The translations under genes were made by a program, and so were the position numbers. 64,000 nucleotides of DNA from an uncultured bacterium. GTDB taxonomy: Bacteria; Bacteroidota; Bacteroidia; Bacteroidales; Bacteroidaceae. Shown piece by piece: positions 47,281-55,928 of the stretch. How positions within the stretch are numbered: the stretch's first letter is position 1; every line of letters begins with the position of its first letter. The notes under the pieces were generated by a model. It did no database searches. It saw only the letters and a program-made list of their open reading frames with translations, and was not told where the DNA came from. The DNA is taken from the NCBI GenBank assembly GCA_905214795.1, contig CAJMNM010000003.1:83580-147579 (forward strand), in the 5' to 3' direction.

Positions 47281-47979
47281 ATGAAAAAAGTTGTTGTTTT
47301 GACAGGAGCCGGAATGTCGGCCGAGAGCGGTCTGGGAACTTTTCGTGATGCAGGCGGATTATGGGAACAATATCGTGTGGAAGACGTGGCAACCCCCGAA
47401 GGTTATGCACGTAATCCCGAGTTGGTAATTAATTTCTATAACGAGCGTCGCCGCGAATTATTTAAAGTTTCTCCATGCGAGGGACACAAATTGCTGGCTG
47501 AGTTGGAGAAAGAATATGATGTAACTGTTATTACACAAAATGTTGATAATTTACATGAGCGGGCCGGAAGCAGTAAGGTTCTCCATTTACATGGCGAATT
47601 AATGAAGGTTACCTCTTCCCGCAATCCGAACGATTCTTCTCAGATTAGCGAGCTTTCACCATCCCGTTTGGATATTTCTCTTGGTGACAAAGCGCCAGAC
47701 GGTAGCCAGTTAAGGCCTTTTATTGTCTGGTTTGGCGAGCCCGTTCCCATGATAGAACAAGCCATAGAATATACTGAGCAGGCCGATATATTCATTGTCA
47801 TTGGTACGTCTTTGAATGTCTATCCGGCTGCGGGCCTGTTGAATTATGTCCGTAGAGGAGTGCCTGTTTATCTTATCGACCCTAAACCGGTAGATGTGAA
47901 AGGTATGCCAAATGTCACACATTTGTGTATGGGAGCTTCAGAGGGTATGAATAAACTGCTTACTTTGTTAAAAAAGTAA
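47281..47979 (+). CDS. Sirtuin-type NAD-dependent deacylase lacking zinc cysteines
   Basis: 232 residues from the ATG at 47281; a start 9 bp upstream is possible. NAD pocket GAGMSAESGLGTFRDAGGLWE, TQNVDNLHERAG, catalytic His in VLHLHGELMKV, and LRPFIVWFGEPVP. The four cysteines that bind zinc in most sirtuins are absent: between LHGELMKV and LRPFIVWFGE there is a Ser/Asp-rich loop (TSSRNPNDSSQISELSPS) with no Cys. The protein should still bind NAD. Removes acyl groups from lysines, or may ADP-ribosylate. A TACCTTTG box lies at 47222-47229. Confidence 0.9.
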   Translation: MKKVVVLTGAGMSAESGLGTFRDAGGLWEQYRVEDVATPEGYARNPELVINFYNERRRELFKVSPCEGHKLLAELEKEYDVTVITQNVDNLHERAGSSKVLHLHGELMKVTSSRNPNDSSQISELSPSRLDISLGDKAPDGSQLRPFIVWFGEPVPMIEQAIEYTEQADIFIVIGTSLNVYPAAGLLNYVRRGVPVYLIDPKPVDVKGMPNVTHLCMGASEGMNKLLTLLKK

Positions 47980-47997
47980 AATCTCATTCGGCTCTTG

Positions 47998-48028
47998 TTG
48001 TATCTGTGTCCGAAATGTTGTATAATTG
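47998..48028 (+). promoter_or_regulatory. Rubredoxin promoter
   Basis: TTG (47998-48000), 20-bp spacer, TATAATTG (48021-48028), 45 bp before the rubredoxin ATG. Confidence 0.55.
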
Positions 48029-48073
48029 CATGTAATTAGTAGAGAATTATAACTTATTAATCAATTCAGAAAA

Positions 48074-48238
48074 ATGAAAAAGTATATTTGTACAGTATGT
48101 CAGTGGGTGTATGATCCTGAAGTTGGTGATCCTGAATCTGGAATTGCACCGGGAACGGCTTTTGAGGATATTCCTGAAGATTGGGTTTGTCCGTTGTGTG
48201 GCGTAGGCAAACACGATTTCGAACCTTACGAAGAATAA
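48074..48238 (+). CDS. Rubredoxin
   Basis: 54 residues, the standard length. Two CxxC pairs, MKKYICTVCQWVYDP and WVCPLCGVGKHDFEP, bind one Fe. The aromatic core and the DPESGIAPGTAFEDIPEDW middle are canonical. Small cytoplasmic electron carrier, typically for peroxide/oxygen detoxification in anaerobes. Short monocistronic unit with its own promoter and terminator, between the sirtuin and the nucleoside-kinase-like gene. Confidence 0.97.
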   Translation: MKKYICTVCQWVYDPEVGDPESGIAPGTAFEDIPEDWVCPLCGVGKHDFEPYEE

Positions 48239-48260
48239 TAAGCTCGAAATATAAGATGAG

Positions 48261-48290
48261 AAAAGGGAATAGTTGTATATTCCCTTTTTT
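48261..48290 (+). terminator. Terminator after rubredoxin
   Basis: AAAAGGGAAT (48261-48270) pairs with ATTCCCTTTT (48279-48288), followed by more T. Confidence 0.85.
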
Positions 48291-48360
48291 CATTTTTATA
48301 AGGTTGATAAGACGAGGTATAGAATCAGGCAAGGTGTTGAACTATATAAAAATATTGCAT

Positions 48361-50022
48361 ATGAAGAACGAAGTTCAAATTAGATGTAAGAATAATGGTA
48401 AAACTATTCTGGTGCCTGTCGGCAGTACATTGTGGGACGCGTATGTCGCGTTGGGGCTGAAAATGCCATATGGTCCTGTCAGTGCCAAGGTTAACAACAA
48501 GGTCGAAGGGTTGCATTATCGTTTCTATAATGCCAAGGATATTGAGTTTTTGGATGTCACCTCGCCTTCCGGAATGCGAACCTATACCCGTTCATTGTTC
48601 TTTGTATTGGTTAAGGCCGTAGAAGAACTGTTTCCCGACAGTCTGTTACGAATAGAAACTCCGGTGTCAAGAGGATATTACTGTGAGTTAAGAATTGGCC
48701 GCCCCATTGAGACTAAGGATGTCGAGGCTATTGAGAACAGAATGAGAGAGATTGTCAATCAGGATTTACCGTTCCATCGCATTCAGAGTCCTACAGAAGA
48801 TGCCATTGAGCTGTTCCGCAGTCGGGGTATGGACAGTAAAGTCAAGTTATTGGAGAGTACCGGTGCCATTTATACGCATTATTATAAATTGGGAGATACC
48901 GTAGATTATTTTTACGGCTCATTGTTGCCCAGTACGGGAGGTCTGAAAGTTTTCGGAGTCGTTAAATATTTTAACGGACTGCTTTTACGCATTCCTTCCC
49001 GGGAAAATCCCACCATATTGGAGAATATTGTCAATCAGGATAAAATGATGGAAATATTCGACGAACACCACCGTTGGCAGGAAATTGTGGGATTGAGTAC
49101 AGTCGGCGATTTCAACCGGGCTTGTCTTGCCGGACATGCCACAGATATGATTAATGTGGCCGAGGCTTTGCAGGAAAAGAAAATCGTGAAAATTGCCGAT
49201 GATATTACCTCACACGATAAAGTAAAGATTGTATTGATTGCCGGCCCCTCTTCAAGCGGAAAGACAACTTTCAGCAAACGGTTGGCCATTCAGCTGATGG
49301 CAAACGGTCTGCATCCCTATTCTATTTCATTGGACGATTATTTTGTAAACCGTGAACAAACGCCCAAGGACGAAAACGGTGAATATGACTTTGAGTCGTT
49401 TTATGCCTTGGATATTCCCTATTTCAATGCCCAGTTAAAAGCCTTGCTCGATGGAGAAGAGGTTGAGCTTCCCCGTTTCAATTTCCAGAAAGGTGTGCGC
49501 GAGGCTAGCGGACAGAAGTTAAGGCTGCAGAAAGATATGATATTGATTCTTGAAGGCATTCATGCGCTTAATCCTGCATTAACTCCGTTGATACCCGAGC
49601 AGAATAAATACCGTATCTATGTTTCGGCATTGACCACTATTATGTTGGATGCTCATAATTATATACCCAATGCAGACAACCGGCTTCTGCGCCGCATCAT
49701 TCGCGATAACAAATACCGCGGTTATTCCGCCTTGGATACCATTCGCCGTTGGCCGAGCGTTCGTGCCGGCGAGGATAAATGGATATTCCCTTACCAGGAG
49801 AATGCCGATGCCATGTTCAACAGCGCCTTGCTGTTCGAGCTGGCTGTCATTCGTAATCAGGCTTTACCCCTTTTGGAACTCGTGCCCGAGAATGTTCCCG
49901 AGTATTCCGAGGCTTACCGTTTGCGTAAGTTCTTGAGATATTTTGTGTCCATGTCCGATAGTCAGATTCCGCCCACATCGCTTTTGCGTGAGTTCCTCGG
50001 AGGAAGTTCGTTCCAATATTGA
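48361..50022 (+). CDS. TGS-domain nucleoside kinase (uridine kinase-like)
   Basis: 553 residues from the ATG at 48361; a longer frame to 48181 would run through the rubredoxin gene. About 1-65 is a TGS-like domain and about 65-270 resembles the threonyl-tRNA synthetase second additional domain (FHRIQSPTEDAIELFRS). From about 285 comes a P-loop kinase of the uridine kinase/phosphoribulokinase family (IAGPSSSGKTTFSKRL; SLDDYFVNREQTPKDENGE; ILEGIHALNP). Phosphorylates a nucleoside; the substrate is not predictable. Confidence 0.9.
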   Translation: MKNEVQIRCKNNGKTILVPVGSTLWDAYVALGLKMPYGPVSAKVNNKVEGLHYRFYNAKDIEFLDVTSPSGMRTYTRSLFFVLVKAVEELFPDSLLRIETPVSRGYYCELRIGRPIETKDVEAIENRMREIVNQDLPFHRIQSPTEDAIELFRSRGMDSKVKLLESTGAIYTHYYKLGDTVDYFYGSLLPSTGGLKVFGVVKYFNGLLLRIPSRENPTILENIVNQDKMMEIFDEHHRWQEIVGLSTVGDFNRACLAGHATDMINVAEALQEKKIVKIADDITSHDKVKIVLIAGPSSSGKTTFSKRLAIQLMANGLHPYSISLDDYFVNREQTPKDENGEYDFESFYALDIPYFNAQLKALLDGEEVELPRFNFQKGVREASGQKLRLQKDMILILEGIHALNPALTPLIPEQNKYRIYVSALTTIMLDAHNYIPNADNRLLRRIIRDNKYRGYSALDTIRRWPSVRAGEDKWIFPYQENADAMFNSALLFELAVIRNQALPLLELVPENVPEYSEAYRLRKFLRYFVSMSDSQIPPTSLLREFLGGSSFQY

Positions 50023-50058
50023 TGATATTGAACCTTGAATAAAGGTGAATTTTGAAAG

Positions 50059-50126
50059 ACTTAACGTTAAGTACTATTAATATACTGAAATGCTCGATAA
50101 CATAAAATCGGGTTTTTCAGTATATT
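50059..50126 (+). promoter_or_regulatory. Palindromes at the GH27 promoter
   Basis: ACTTAACGTTAAGT at 50059-50072 is a perfect 14-bp palindrome. AATATACTGAAA (50079-50090) and TTTCAGTATATT (50115-50126) form a perfect 12-bp inverted repeat, the right arm overlapping a TATATTTG -7 box (50121-50128). Good candidates for an operator pair controlling the alpha-galactosidase. Confidence 0.5.
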
Positions 50127-50171
50127 TGTTATTGTCTTTTATTAACTTATAACTAACCTTATTTTTTTTTA

Positions 50172-52883
50172 ATGATGAAAAAAACGTTGCTATGCGGTTT
50201 GTTATTGGCCGCATCACCCGGTTTCCTGAACGCTTATGATACCCCTACCATGGGTTGGAGTTCGTGGAACACTTATGGTATTAATATCAGTGAAGCTTTA
50301 ATTAAGTCGCAGGCCGATGCGATGGTCAGCAAAGGTCTGAAAGATGCGGGCTATCAGTATATCAACATCGACGACGGTTACTTCGGTGGTCGTGATGAAG
50401 AAGGCAATCTGAAGATTCATCCCACACGTTTCCCGAATGGTTTACGTCCGGTTGTGGATTATATTCATGGAAAAGGCTTGAAGGCCGGAATCTATTCCGA
50501 TGCCGGTAAAAATACCTGTGCGTCTTATTGGGGAGGTGATACCTGGGGCGTCGGTGTCGGTCTTTACGGCCACGAACAGCAGGATATGGATTTCTTTTTC
50601 AAGGAACTTGATTTCGATTTCATAAAGGTAGACTATTGTGGTGCGGAGGCCGGTCATAATGTCGACAATCTTGATTTGCCAGAACAGGAAAGATATACGG
50701 CCATTCATGACGCGATAGTCAATACCGGCCGCACAGATGTGAAACTGAATGTTTGCCGTTGGGCTTATCCCGGAACCTGGGTTCACGACCTGGCTGCCTC
50801 ATGGCGTGTCACCGAGGATATTTATCTGGGTTGGGCATCTGTAAAAGGCATCATTGCGCAAAGCCTTTATCTCTCTGCTTTTGCATACGAAGGCCATTAC
50901 AACGACATGGATATGTTGGAAGTGGGCCGCGGACTCACAGAAGAGGAAGACAAAACCCATTTCGGTATGTGGTGTATCATGAGTTCACCGTTGCTCATAG
51001 GTTGTGACATGTCTACCATATCCGATAAGGCCTTGGCCTTGTTGACCAATAAAGACCTTATAGCCATCAACCAGGATCCTTTGGGATTGCAGGCTCATGT
51101 GGTAAAACACGAAGGCGGAACCTATGTGCTGGTTAAGGACATAGAGACACTTAACGGCAAGACCAGAGCCGTGGCTTTATATAATCCTACCGATCAGCCG
51201 GCGAACATGTCGATAGACTTTTTCGATCTAGACCTGGGCGGAAAAGTACTCGTGCGCGACCTTTATGCTCAGGAAGATTTGGGTGAGACCATAGCTTCAT
51301 TGTCTGTCGAGGTGCCTGCTCACGGAACACGTATCTATCGTCTTGAGGCCGAGAAACGCTATGAGCGTTCACGCTACGAGGGCGAGACAGCCTTCCTTGA
51401 AGCCTATCAGGAACTGGCCAACAATCAGAGCGAGGAGACCGGTATTTTTGAAGAGGCAAGCTATTGTACCGGCGGAGCAAAAGCCGGCTGGTTGGGAAAG
51501 AGTGCCGAGAACAACCTTCAGTGGCGTAACGTATACAGTGAGAAAGGCGGCAGCTATATCATGCGTCTGGACTACATCTGTGGTGAGTCACGTAATGTAT
51601 ATGTCAGCGTGAATGGCGGCGAGGCTGTGAAATATTCGTTGAATTCCGGCGGTTGGAGTACCGTGGCACAGCAGGACATTCCAATCGAGTTGAATGCAGG
51701 TAATAACGTCATCAAATTGTATAACGCCGAAAATTGGATGCCGGACATTGACGGAATGACACTGGTAAGAGAGAACTCATTGGAAATGTACCAGCGCAAA
51801 TTGGAAGATCTTGTGCTGCGTGCAGAGGCTGAGGCCGAGAAAGCACAGACCGAGGGCATCAAAAATCTGTTGACCGAGGCGGTTACGGCTGCCGGTAATG
51901 TAGAAGAGACCGAAGAGTCTTATACCGCGGCTATCGAGAATATCGAGAATGCGCTGGCTGTGGCAGAGCGTGCCGTTTCAGCTAAGACCGAACTGGCCGG
52001 TTTGAAGTCCGAATGTCAGGCCATCATCAACAATTCCGCTGCCAGTGAGTCTTTGGTGACCTTTGAAAAAGCGCTGTCCGGTGCCGATGAGCAGTTGAAC
52101 AACGCCCTGACAGTTGAAGCCTTTGACCAGTGCATTAATGATTTGAGAACTGCCGCACAGACCTATCTGAAGGCAGAAGATGCCGAGCCGGCCGAAGGAA
52201 AGACATGGGATATGTCTTTGCTGATGACCAATCCCGACTTTGATACAGACGCCAGTGGATGGACCGGTTCTCCAACCGTGTCCTATGGCGTGGCAGAGTT
52301 CTATAACAAGACTTTCGAGACCTCACAGACTCTTACCGGTTTGAAGAACGGCTCTTACAAGGTTCAGGTATCGGCTTTATACAGAACGGCTCAGAACGAT
52401 GGCGGCAAAGCCTATCAGTCTGGCAGTGAAACCATTCCGGCCATGTTCTTTGTCAACAACACGAAAAAAGCCATTGCTTCCCTTTATTCATGGCCTTATG
52501 ACGGTTCAACCGACGGTATGAGTGATACCGATTTGAAGAATGGTTATATCAACAGTATGTATACCGCCTCATTAAGCTTTGAACAGGGACATTATCTTAA
52601 CGAGATGGATGTGGATGTGACCGACGGTAAACTGAAACTCGGCCTTTCATGTTCGGCATACCAGTGGGATTGCTGGTGCTGTTTCGATAACTTCAGAATA
52701 ATCTATCTGGGTAAAGGCGAGGGAACCGCTGTCCAGGACGCGTTGACTGTCGGCGAAGCCGACATGGTAAATGTCTATACTGTGGGAGGCGTTCTGTTGA
52801 AGAGCAACGTAAAAGCCGCCGATGCGCTTGAAGGACTTCCCAAGGGTGCTTATATAGTAGGAAACAAAAAGGTTACAAAATAA
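50172..52883 (+). CDS. Exported GH27 alpha-galactosidase with binding modules and sorting-like tail
   Basis: 903 residues. Signal peptide (LLCGLLLAASPGFLNA). GH27 barrel about 24-395: MGWSSWNTYG, YINIDDGYF, FDFIKVDYCG (nucleophile Asp near 154), YNDMDMLEVG (acid/base Asp near 245). Then a CBM35/6-like domain (about 405-540), a helical FIVAR-like linker, a module (about 685-850) resembling the one near the end of the GH51/GH43 protein, and a tail (VNVYTVGGVLLKSNV...LPKGAYIVGNKKVTK). Cleaves alpha-galactosyl ends of galactomannan- or raffinose-type glycans. Monocistronic, with terminator. Confidence 0.92.
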   Translation: MMKKTLLCGLLLAASPGFLNAYDTPTMGWSSWNTYGINISEALIKSQADAMVSKGLKDAGYQYINIDDGYFGGRDEEGNLKIHPTRFPNGLRPVVDYIHGKGLKAGIYSDAGKNTCASYWGGDTWGVGVGLYGHEQQDMDFFFKELDFDFIKVDYCGAEAGHNVDNLDLPEQERYTAIHDAIVNTGRTDVKLNVCRWAYPGTWVHDLAASWRVTEDIYLGWASVKGIIAQSLYLSAFAYEGHYNDMDMLEVGRGLTEEEDKTHFGMWCIMSSPLLIGCDMSTISDKALALLTNKDLIAINQDPLGLQAHVVKHEGGTYVLVKDIETLNGKTRAVALYNPTDQPANMSIDFFDLDLGGKVLVRDLYAQEDLGETIASLSVEVPAHGTRIYRLEAEKRYERSRYEGETAFLEAYQELANNQSEETGIFEEASYCTGGAKAGWLGKSAENNLQWRNVYSEKGGSYIMRLDYICGESRNVYVSVNGGEAVKYSLNSGGWSTVAQQDIPIELNAGNNVIKLYNAENWMPDIDGMTLVRENSLEMYQRKLEDLVLRAEAEAEKAQTEGIKNLLTEAVTAAGNVEETEESYTAAIENIENALAVAERAVSAKTELAGLKSECQAIINNSAASESLVTFEKALSGADEQLNNALTVEAFDQCINDLRTAAQTYLKAEDAEPAEGKTWDMSLLMTNPDFDTDASGWTGSPTVSYGVAEFYNKTFETSQTLTGLKNGSYKVQVSALYRTAQNDGGKAYQSGSETIPAMFFVNNTKKAIASLYSWPYDGSTDGMSDTDLKNGYINSMYTASLSFEQGHYLNEMDVDVTDGKLKLGLSCSAYQWDCWCCFDNFRIIYLGKGEGTAVQDALTVGEADMVNVYTVGGVLLKSNVKAADALEGLPKGAYIVGNKKVTK

Positions 52884-52904
52884 ACCGCTGAGAATATAAA
52901 ACAG

Positions 52905-52940
52905 AAATGCCCCGATAACCATTGTGTTGTCGGGGCATTT
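52905..52940. terminator. Terminator between GH27 and DUF3109 genes
   Basis: AAATGCCCCGA (52905-52915) pairs with TCGGGGCATTT (52930-52940). Works for both converging genes. Confidence 0.9.
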
Positions 52941-52966
52941 TGTATGTTGTTCTGTGGCCGGTATGA

Positions 52967-53572
52967 TTATTGCAGATAACCCTGTGCCTTCAGTTCCTCA
53001 ACCGCGGCTTCCAGTTCCTTATACCATGCTTCGCCAAACCGGCGTATAAGCGGTTCTTTTAAAAAACGGTAAACAGGCAGATTCAGCTGCTGACCTTTCA
53101 GTACGGCCATTTTGCAGATGTTCCAGCGGTTATAGTTCAGCGCCACACAGTCGCCTATTTTGTCCAGTCTGATGGGGTAGAGGTGACACGATACGGGTTT
53201 GTAGAATGAAGTCTTTCCTTCACGGTAAGCCTTTTCAAGCGCGCAATAGCAGCAGCCCTTCTCGTCATAACACGTAAACACACAGTCACGCCCGTTTACG
53301 ATGCTCGTCACCAGGTCGCCTTCCTCGTCCGTGTAAACCACTCCCTGCTTGTCTATCACAGCCTGTGCGGATGCGGAAAGCATGGGCCATACGGCCGGAA
53401 GCGCGTTTTCTATTTCTGCCACTTCGTCAAGCTCAACAGGGGCGCCGGCATCACCTTCTATACAGCAGGCTCCTTGACAGGCCTCCAAATCACAGCAGAA
53501 TTTTTCTTTCAGACAATCGATTGAGATAATCGTATCGTCAATCTGAATCATCGGTATTTCGTTTCTTTCCAT
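52967..53572 (-). CDS. DUF3109 family cysteine-rich protein
   Basis: 201 residues; an internal start at 53551 (MIQIDDTI) is an alternative. Many cysteines in pairs: FCCDLEACQGACCIEGDAG, GRDCVFTCYDEKGCCYCALE, KPVSCHLYPIRL, so a metal cluster is likely. This is the pattern of DUF3109/YkgJ-like proteins of unknown function. 32 bp after ung in the same direction. Confidence 0.85.
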   Translation of the reverse strand: MERNEIPMIQIDDTIISIDCLKEKFCCDLEACQGACCIEGDAGAPVELDEVAEIENALPAVWPMLSASAQAVIDKQGVVYTDEEGDLVTSIVNGRDCVFTCYDEKGCCYCALEKAYREGKTSFYKPVSCHLYPIRLDKIGDCVALNYNRWNICKMAVLKGQQLNLPVYRFLKEPLIRRFGEAWYKELEAAVEELKAQGYLQ

Positions 53573-53604
53573 ACAAATCTAAGTCTTAATATCCTTTGTG
53601 AGTC

Positions 53605-54267
53605 TTACCATTGAATCGGAGTCTGTCCGTGTTGCTCCAGATAGGCGTTTGTAAGGCTGAAATGCTTGTTTCCGAAGAATCCGTGGTAAGCCGATAATGG
53701 CGACGGATGGGCTGATGTCAGCACCAGATGCTTGGTGCGGTCAATGACGGCGCCTTTCTTTTGCGCATAAGAGCCCCACAGAATAAATACCAGATGTTCA
53801 CGGTTGTCCGATAGCGCCTTGATGGCCGCGTCGGTAAACTCCTCCCAGCCCATGCGCTGGTGTGAGCCGGCCTGATGAGCCCTTACCGTCAGTGTCGCGT
53901 TCAGCAGCAGTACACCCTGTTCGGCCCAGCGTGTCAGATTGCCGGTTGTGGGTATTTCCGCGCCGGTGTCGTTATGTATCTCCTTGAAGATGTTTTGCAG
54001 CGAAGGTGGGAACGGAACGCCGTCGTTCACCGAGAAGCACAGTCCGTGTGCCTGTCCGGGGCCGTGATACGGGTCCTGCCCTATGATAACCACCTTCACC
54101 TTGTCAAACGGACAAAGATTAAAGGCATTGAATATAAGTTTGCCCGGCGGATAACATACGTTAGTCTGATATTCATGGCGCACAAAGTTTGTCAGTTGAC
54201 TGAAATAAGGCTTTTCAAATTCGGCAGCCAAATGCGCTTTCCAGCTTTCTTCTATCTGTACATTCAT
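53605..54267 (-). CDS. ung: Uracil-DNA glycosylase
   Basis: 220 residues, family 1. Catalytic GQDPYHGPGQAHGLCFSV (Asp near residue 66), LLNATLTVRAHQAGSH, and the C-terminal HPSPLSAYHGFFG loop with its His. Removes uracil from DNA. First gene of a unit with DUF3109. The start sits close to the gene-free island at 54.3-55.9 kb. Confidence 0.97.
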   Translation of the reverse strand: MNVQIEESWKAHLAAEFEKPYFSQLTNFVRHEYQTNVCYPPGKLIFNAFNLCPFDKVKVVIIGQDPYHGPGQAHGLCFSVNDGVPFPPSLQNIFKEIHNDTGAEIPTTGNLTRWAEQGVLLLNATLTVRAHQAGSHQRMGWEEFTDAAIKALSDNREHLVFILWGSYAQKKGAVIDRTKHLVLTSAHPSPLSAYHGFFGNKHFSLTNAYLEQHGQTPIQW

Positions 54268-54998
54268 TGGTATTCGTTTTCCGGTGCAAAATTAAAATAA
54301 ATCGGGGTAATCTTAAAATCCCTGTTCCATATTTTCGGCTTTTGGCTTTTTAAGGATGAGGAAGGTGATATGCTGAGAACCTGTTTAGATGATGTTTGAA
54401 AAAGTTTTAAAATGGTATTGTTGACGATGAGGCTGTCATGACGTGTCATTTCCTGTCAGTGACAAATTATTTATACTCCTTTTTTATGTGATAGTAAAAA
54501 ATCCGTATAAAACTTCATGCTATTCTCTTGGCGCATAAATGAAAGGTGTCTTCTGTCGGGATGAAAAAATGGTGTAAAATAGGGCCGGATGTGGTTTATT
54601 TGCGTTACAGGTGAGTATATGTGGGATGGTGATAATGTAAGTGGTAATCCGTAAAATGCATGTTTTTTGCTGTTGGTTCGTCAGTATATTACGCTTTTTT
54701 TATGGTTTTCTGTTGATAACCTGTCTTTTTGTTATTCCGCTCTTTTCTCTGAATCGCGTTTTCAGGTTGTTTCGGCGTTGATGGTGTAATTTGAGAGGGA
54801 CAAAAGGGATGAACGGAATGACGTTTTGCATATAATGTATTGATTTATAGGTTTATAAGGTTGTGTTGTGACAAGTCCGGCATTTTTCTTTCGGTGATGC
54901 TGACAGTCGGAACAGAATGTTTGCCGATATTCTCTTTTTATCGAAAATGTAAAGATGGTTTACTTTTTAAATATTTATGGATTACGGTTTTTCAAAAT

Positions 54999-55142
54999 GC
55001 CTACGGTTGTGAGTTTCTCGGTAACAGTGCAGAAAAATATTCTGGTACGGTTGTGAAGACCGCCGTGACCGTGGAGAAAAAAGTTCGTAACCGTACCGGA
55101 TGAGATTCGTAACCGTATGGAAATAAATTTGTGACCGTATGC
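54999..55142. repeat. Dispersed 144-bp repeat, copy B
   Basis: Starts GCCTACGGTTGTGA and ends TTGTGACCGTATGC. These pair in RNA with 9 Watson-Crick and 4 G-U pairs and one mismatch, where copy A pairs perfectly. Gapless match to copy A over 144 bp, 34 differences of which 22 are transitions (counted by hand). Same orientation as copy A. Confidence 0.85.
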
Positions 55143-55171
55143 TTTTCAGACGAAAAGAAATATCTTAACAT
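55001..55171 (-). CDS. Repeat-borne mini-ORF B (56 aa), probably not a real protein
   Basis: From an ATG at 55171: MLRYFFSSEKHTVTNLFPYG, then YESHPVRLRTFF...VPEYFSALLPRNSQP. Matches mini-ORF A at 27 of 44 residues. Both stay open through the repeat, but the protein changes faster than the DNA, so this is more likely a by-product of the repeat. Confidence 0.2.
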   Translation of the reverse strand: MLRYFFSSEKHTVTNLFPYGYESHPVRLRTFFSTVTAVFTTVPEYFSALLPRNSQP

Positions 55172-55857
55172 TGAGATAAGGACTGTTTATTTTTATGGAA
55201 ACAACGTAATTGATTTGTTATCAGTGAGTTGTATGTTATTGACTTGTTTCCTTTTTATCTTTGGACCTCATGGTGTACGTTCACGGACAGTTTGTCTAAG
55301 GTTATAAAAAGGTTGGCAATACGTGGGTTGTGAGTTTTTTCTTACATCATGATTATTAGAACGTTTGTATGCGATTGTACGGATTTTTCGTATTTAGTGT
55401 GCGGCAGGATGATGGGCGGTTATTAACGAATAAACAGGGTGCCCGGCGGAAAGCGGAAAACCGTAATATGATGCAGAATAGAAATAGATTTCTATCCGAT
55501 TATAAAAATGATGTATGGTGAATATTCATTACATAATATAGTGCTGTTTCTGTTTTATGCCGTATTCTTGTTTTACATATCCCCGTGATGACAATCATCT
55601 CGTATAAAACATTCGGGTTGTTTCACCGTTTGTGGCATGATGGAGTGGCGAGACAGATGTTCTAATGTTAAAACTATTAAAAAAACAGAGAAAAGTGGGG
55701 AGTAAGTACGTGTAATATGAAGTTTGTGCGTATATGTTAGTGAGATTAGGTTAATGATTATGTCTAAGTATTAGTTGTTTAAGGTAAAAACATTTTATTA
55801 GTCTTGTATGTTTGTATGTCTGATTCTCTATTAACGTACAACATACATGAGAAATAG

Positions 55858-55905
55858 AAAACCGGTCGTCCCTATTGCTGTGAAGCAAATAAGACGACCG
55901 GTTTT
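55858..55905. terminator. Terminator downstream of gpmI
   Basis: AAAACCGGTCGT (55858-55869) pairs with ACGACCGGTTTT (55894-55905). T and A runs flank both sides, so it can act on the minus-strand gpmI transcript. Confidence 0.88.
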
Positions 55906-55928
55906 TTGTTTATAATAAATAATGCGGT

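Larger units (their letters stand above)
54268..55928. other. 1.66-kb AT-rich gene-free island containing repeat copy B
   Basis: No credible gene. Seen inside: TGTCA-type inverted sites at 54434-54464, including the palindrome TGTCAGTGACA (54454-54464) and GTCATGAC; repeat copy B at 54999-55142; an isolated TATCTTTG at 55256-55263 with no gene behind it; and the gpmI-side terminator at 55858-55905. The open frame at 54840-55103 (+) overlaps the repeat and is not a convincing gene. Confidence 0.7.

Noticed and set aside
54840..55103. 87-codon plus-strand frame over repeat copy B
   Set aside because: Its C-terminal third is the repeat; copy A has a stop directly before the corresponding frame and no start, so the gene is not shared.
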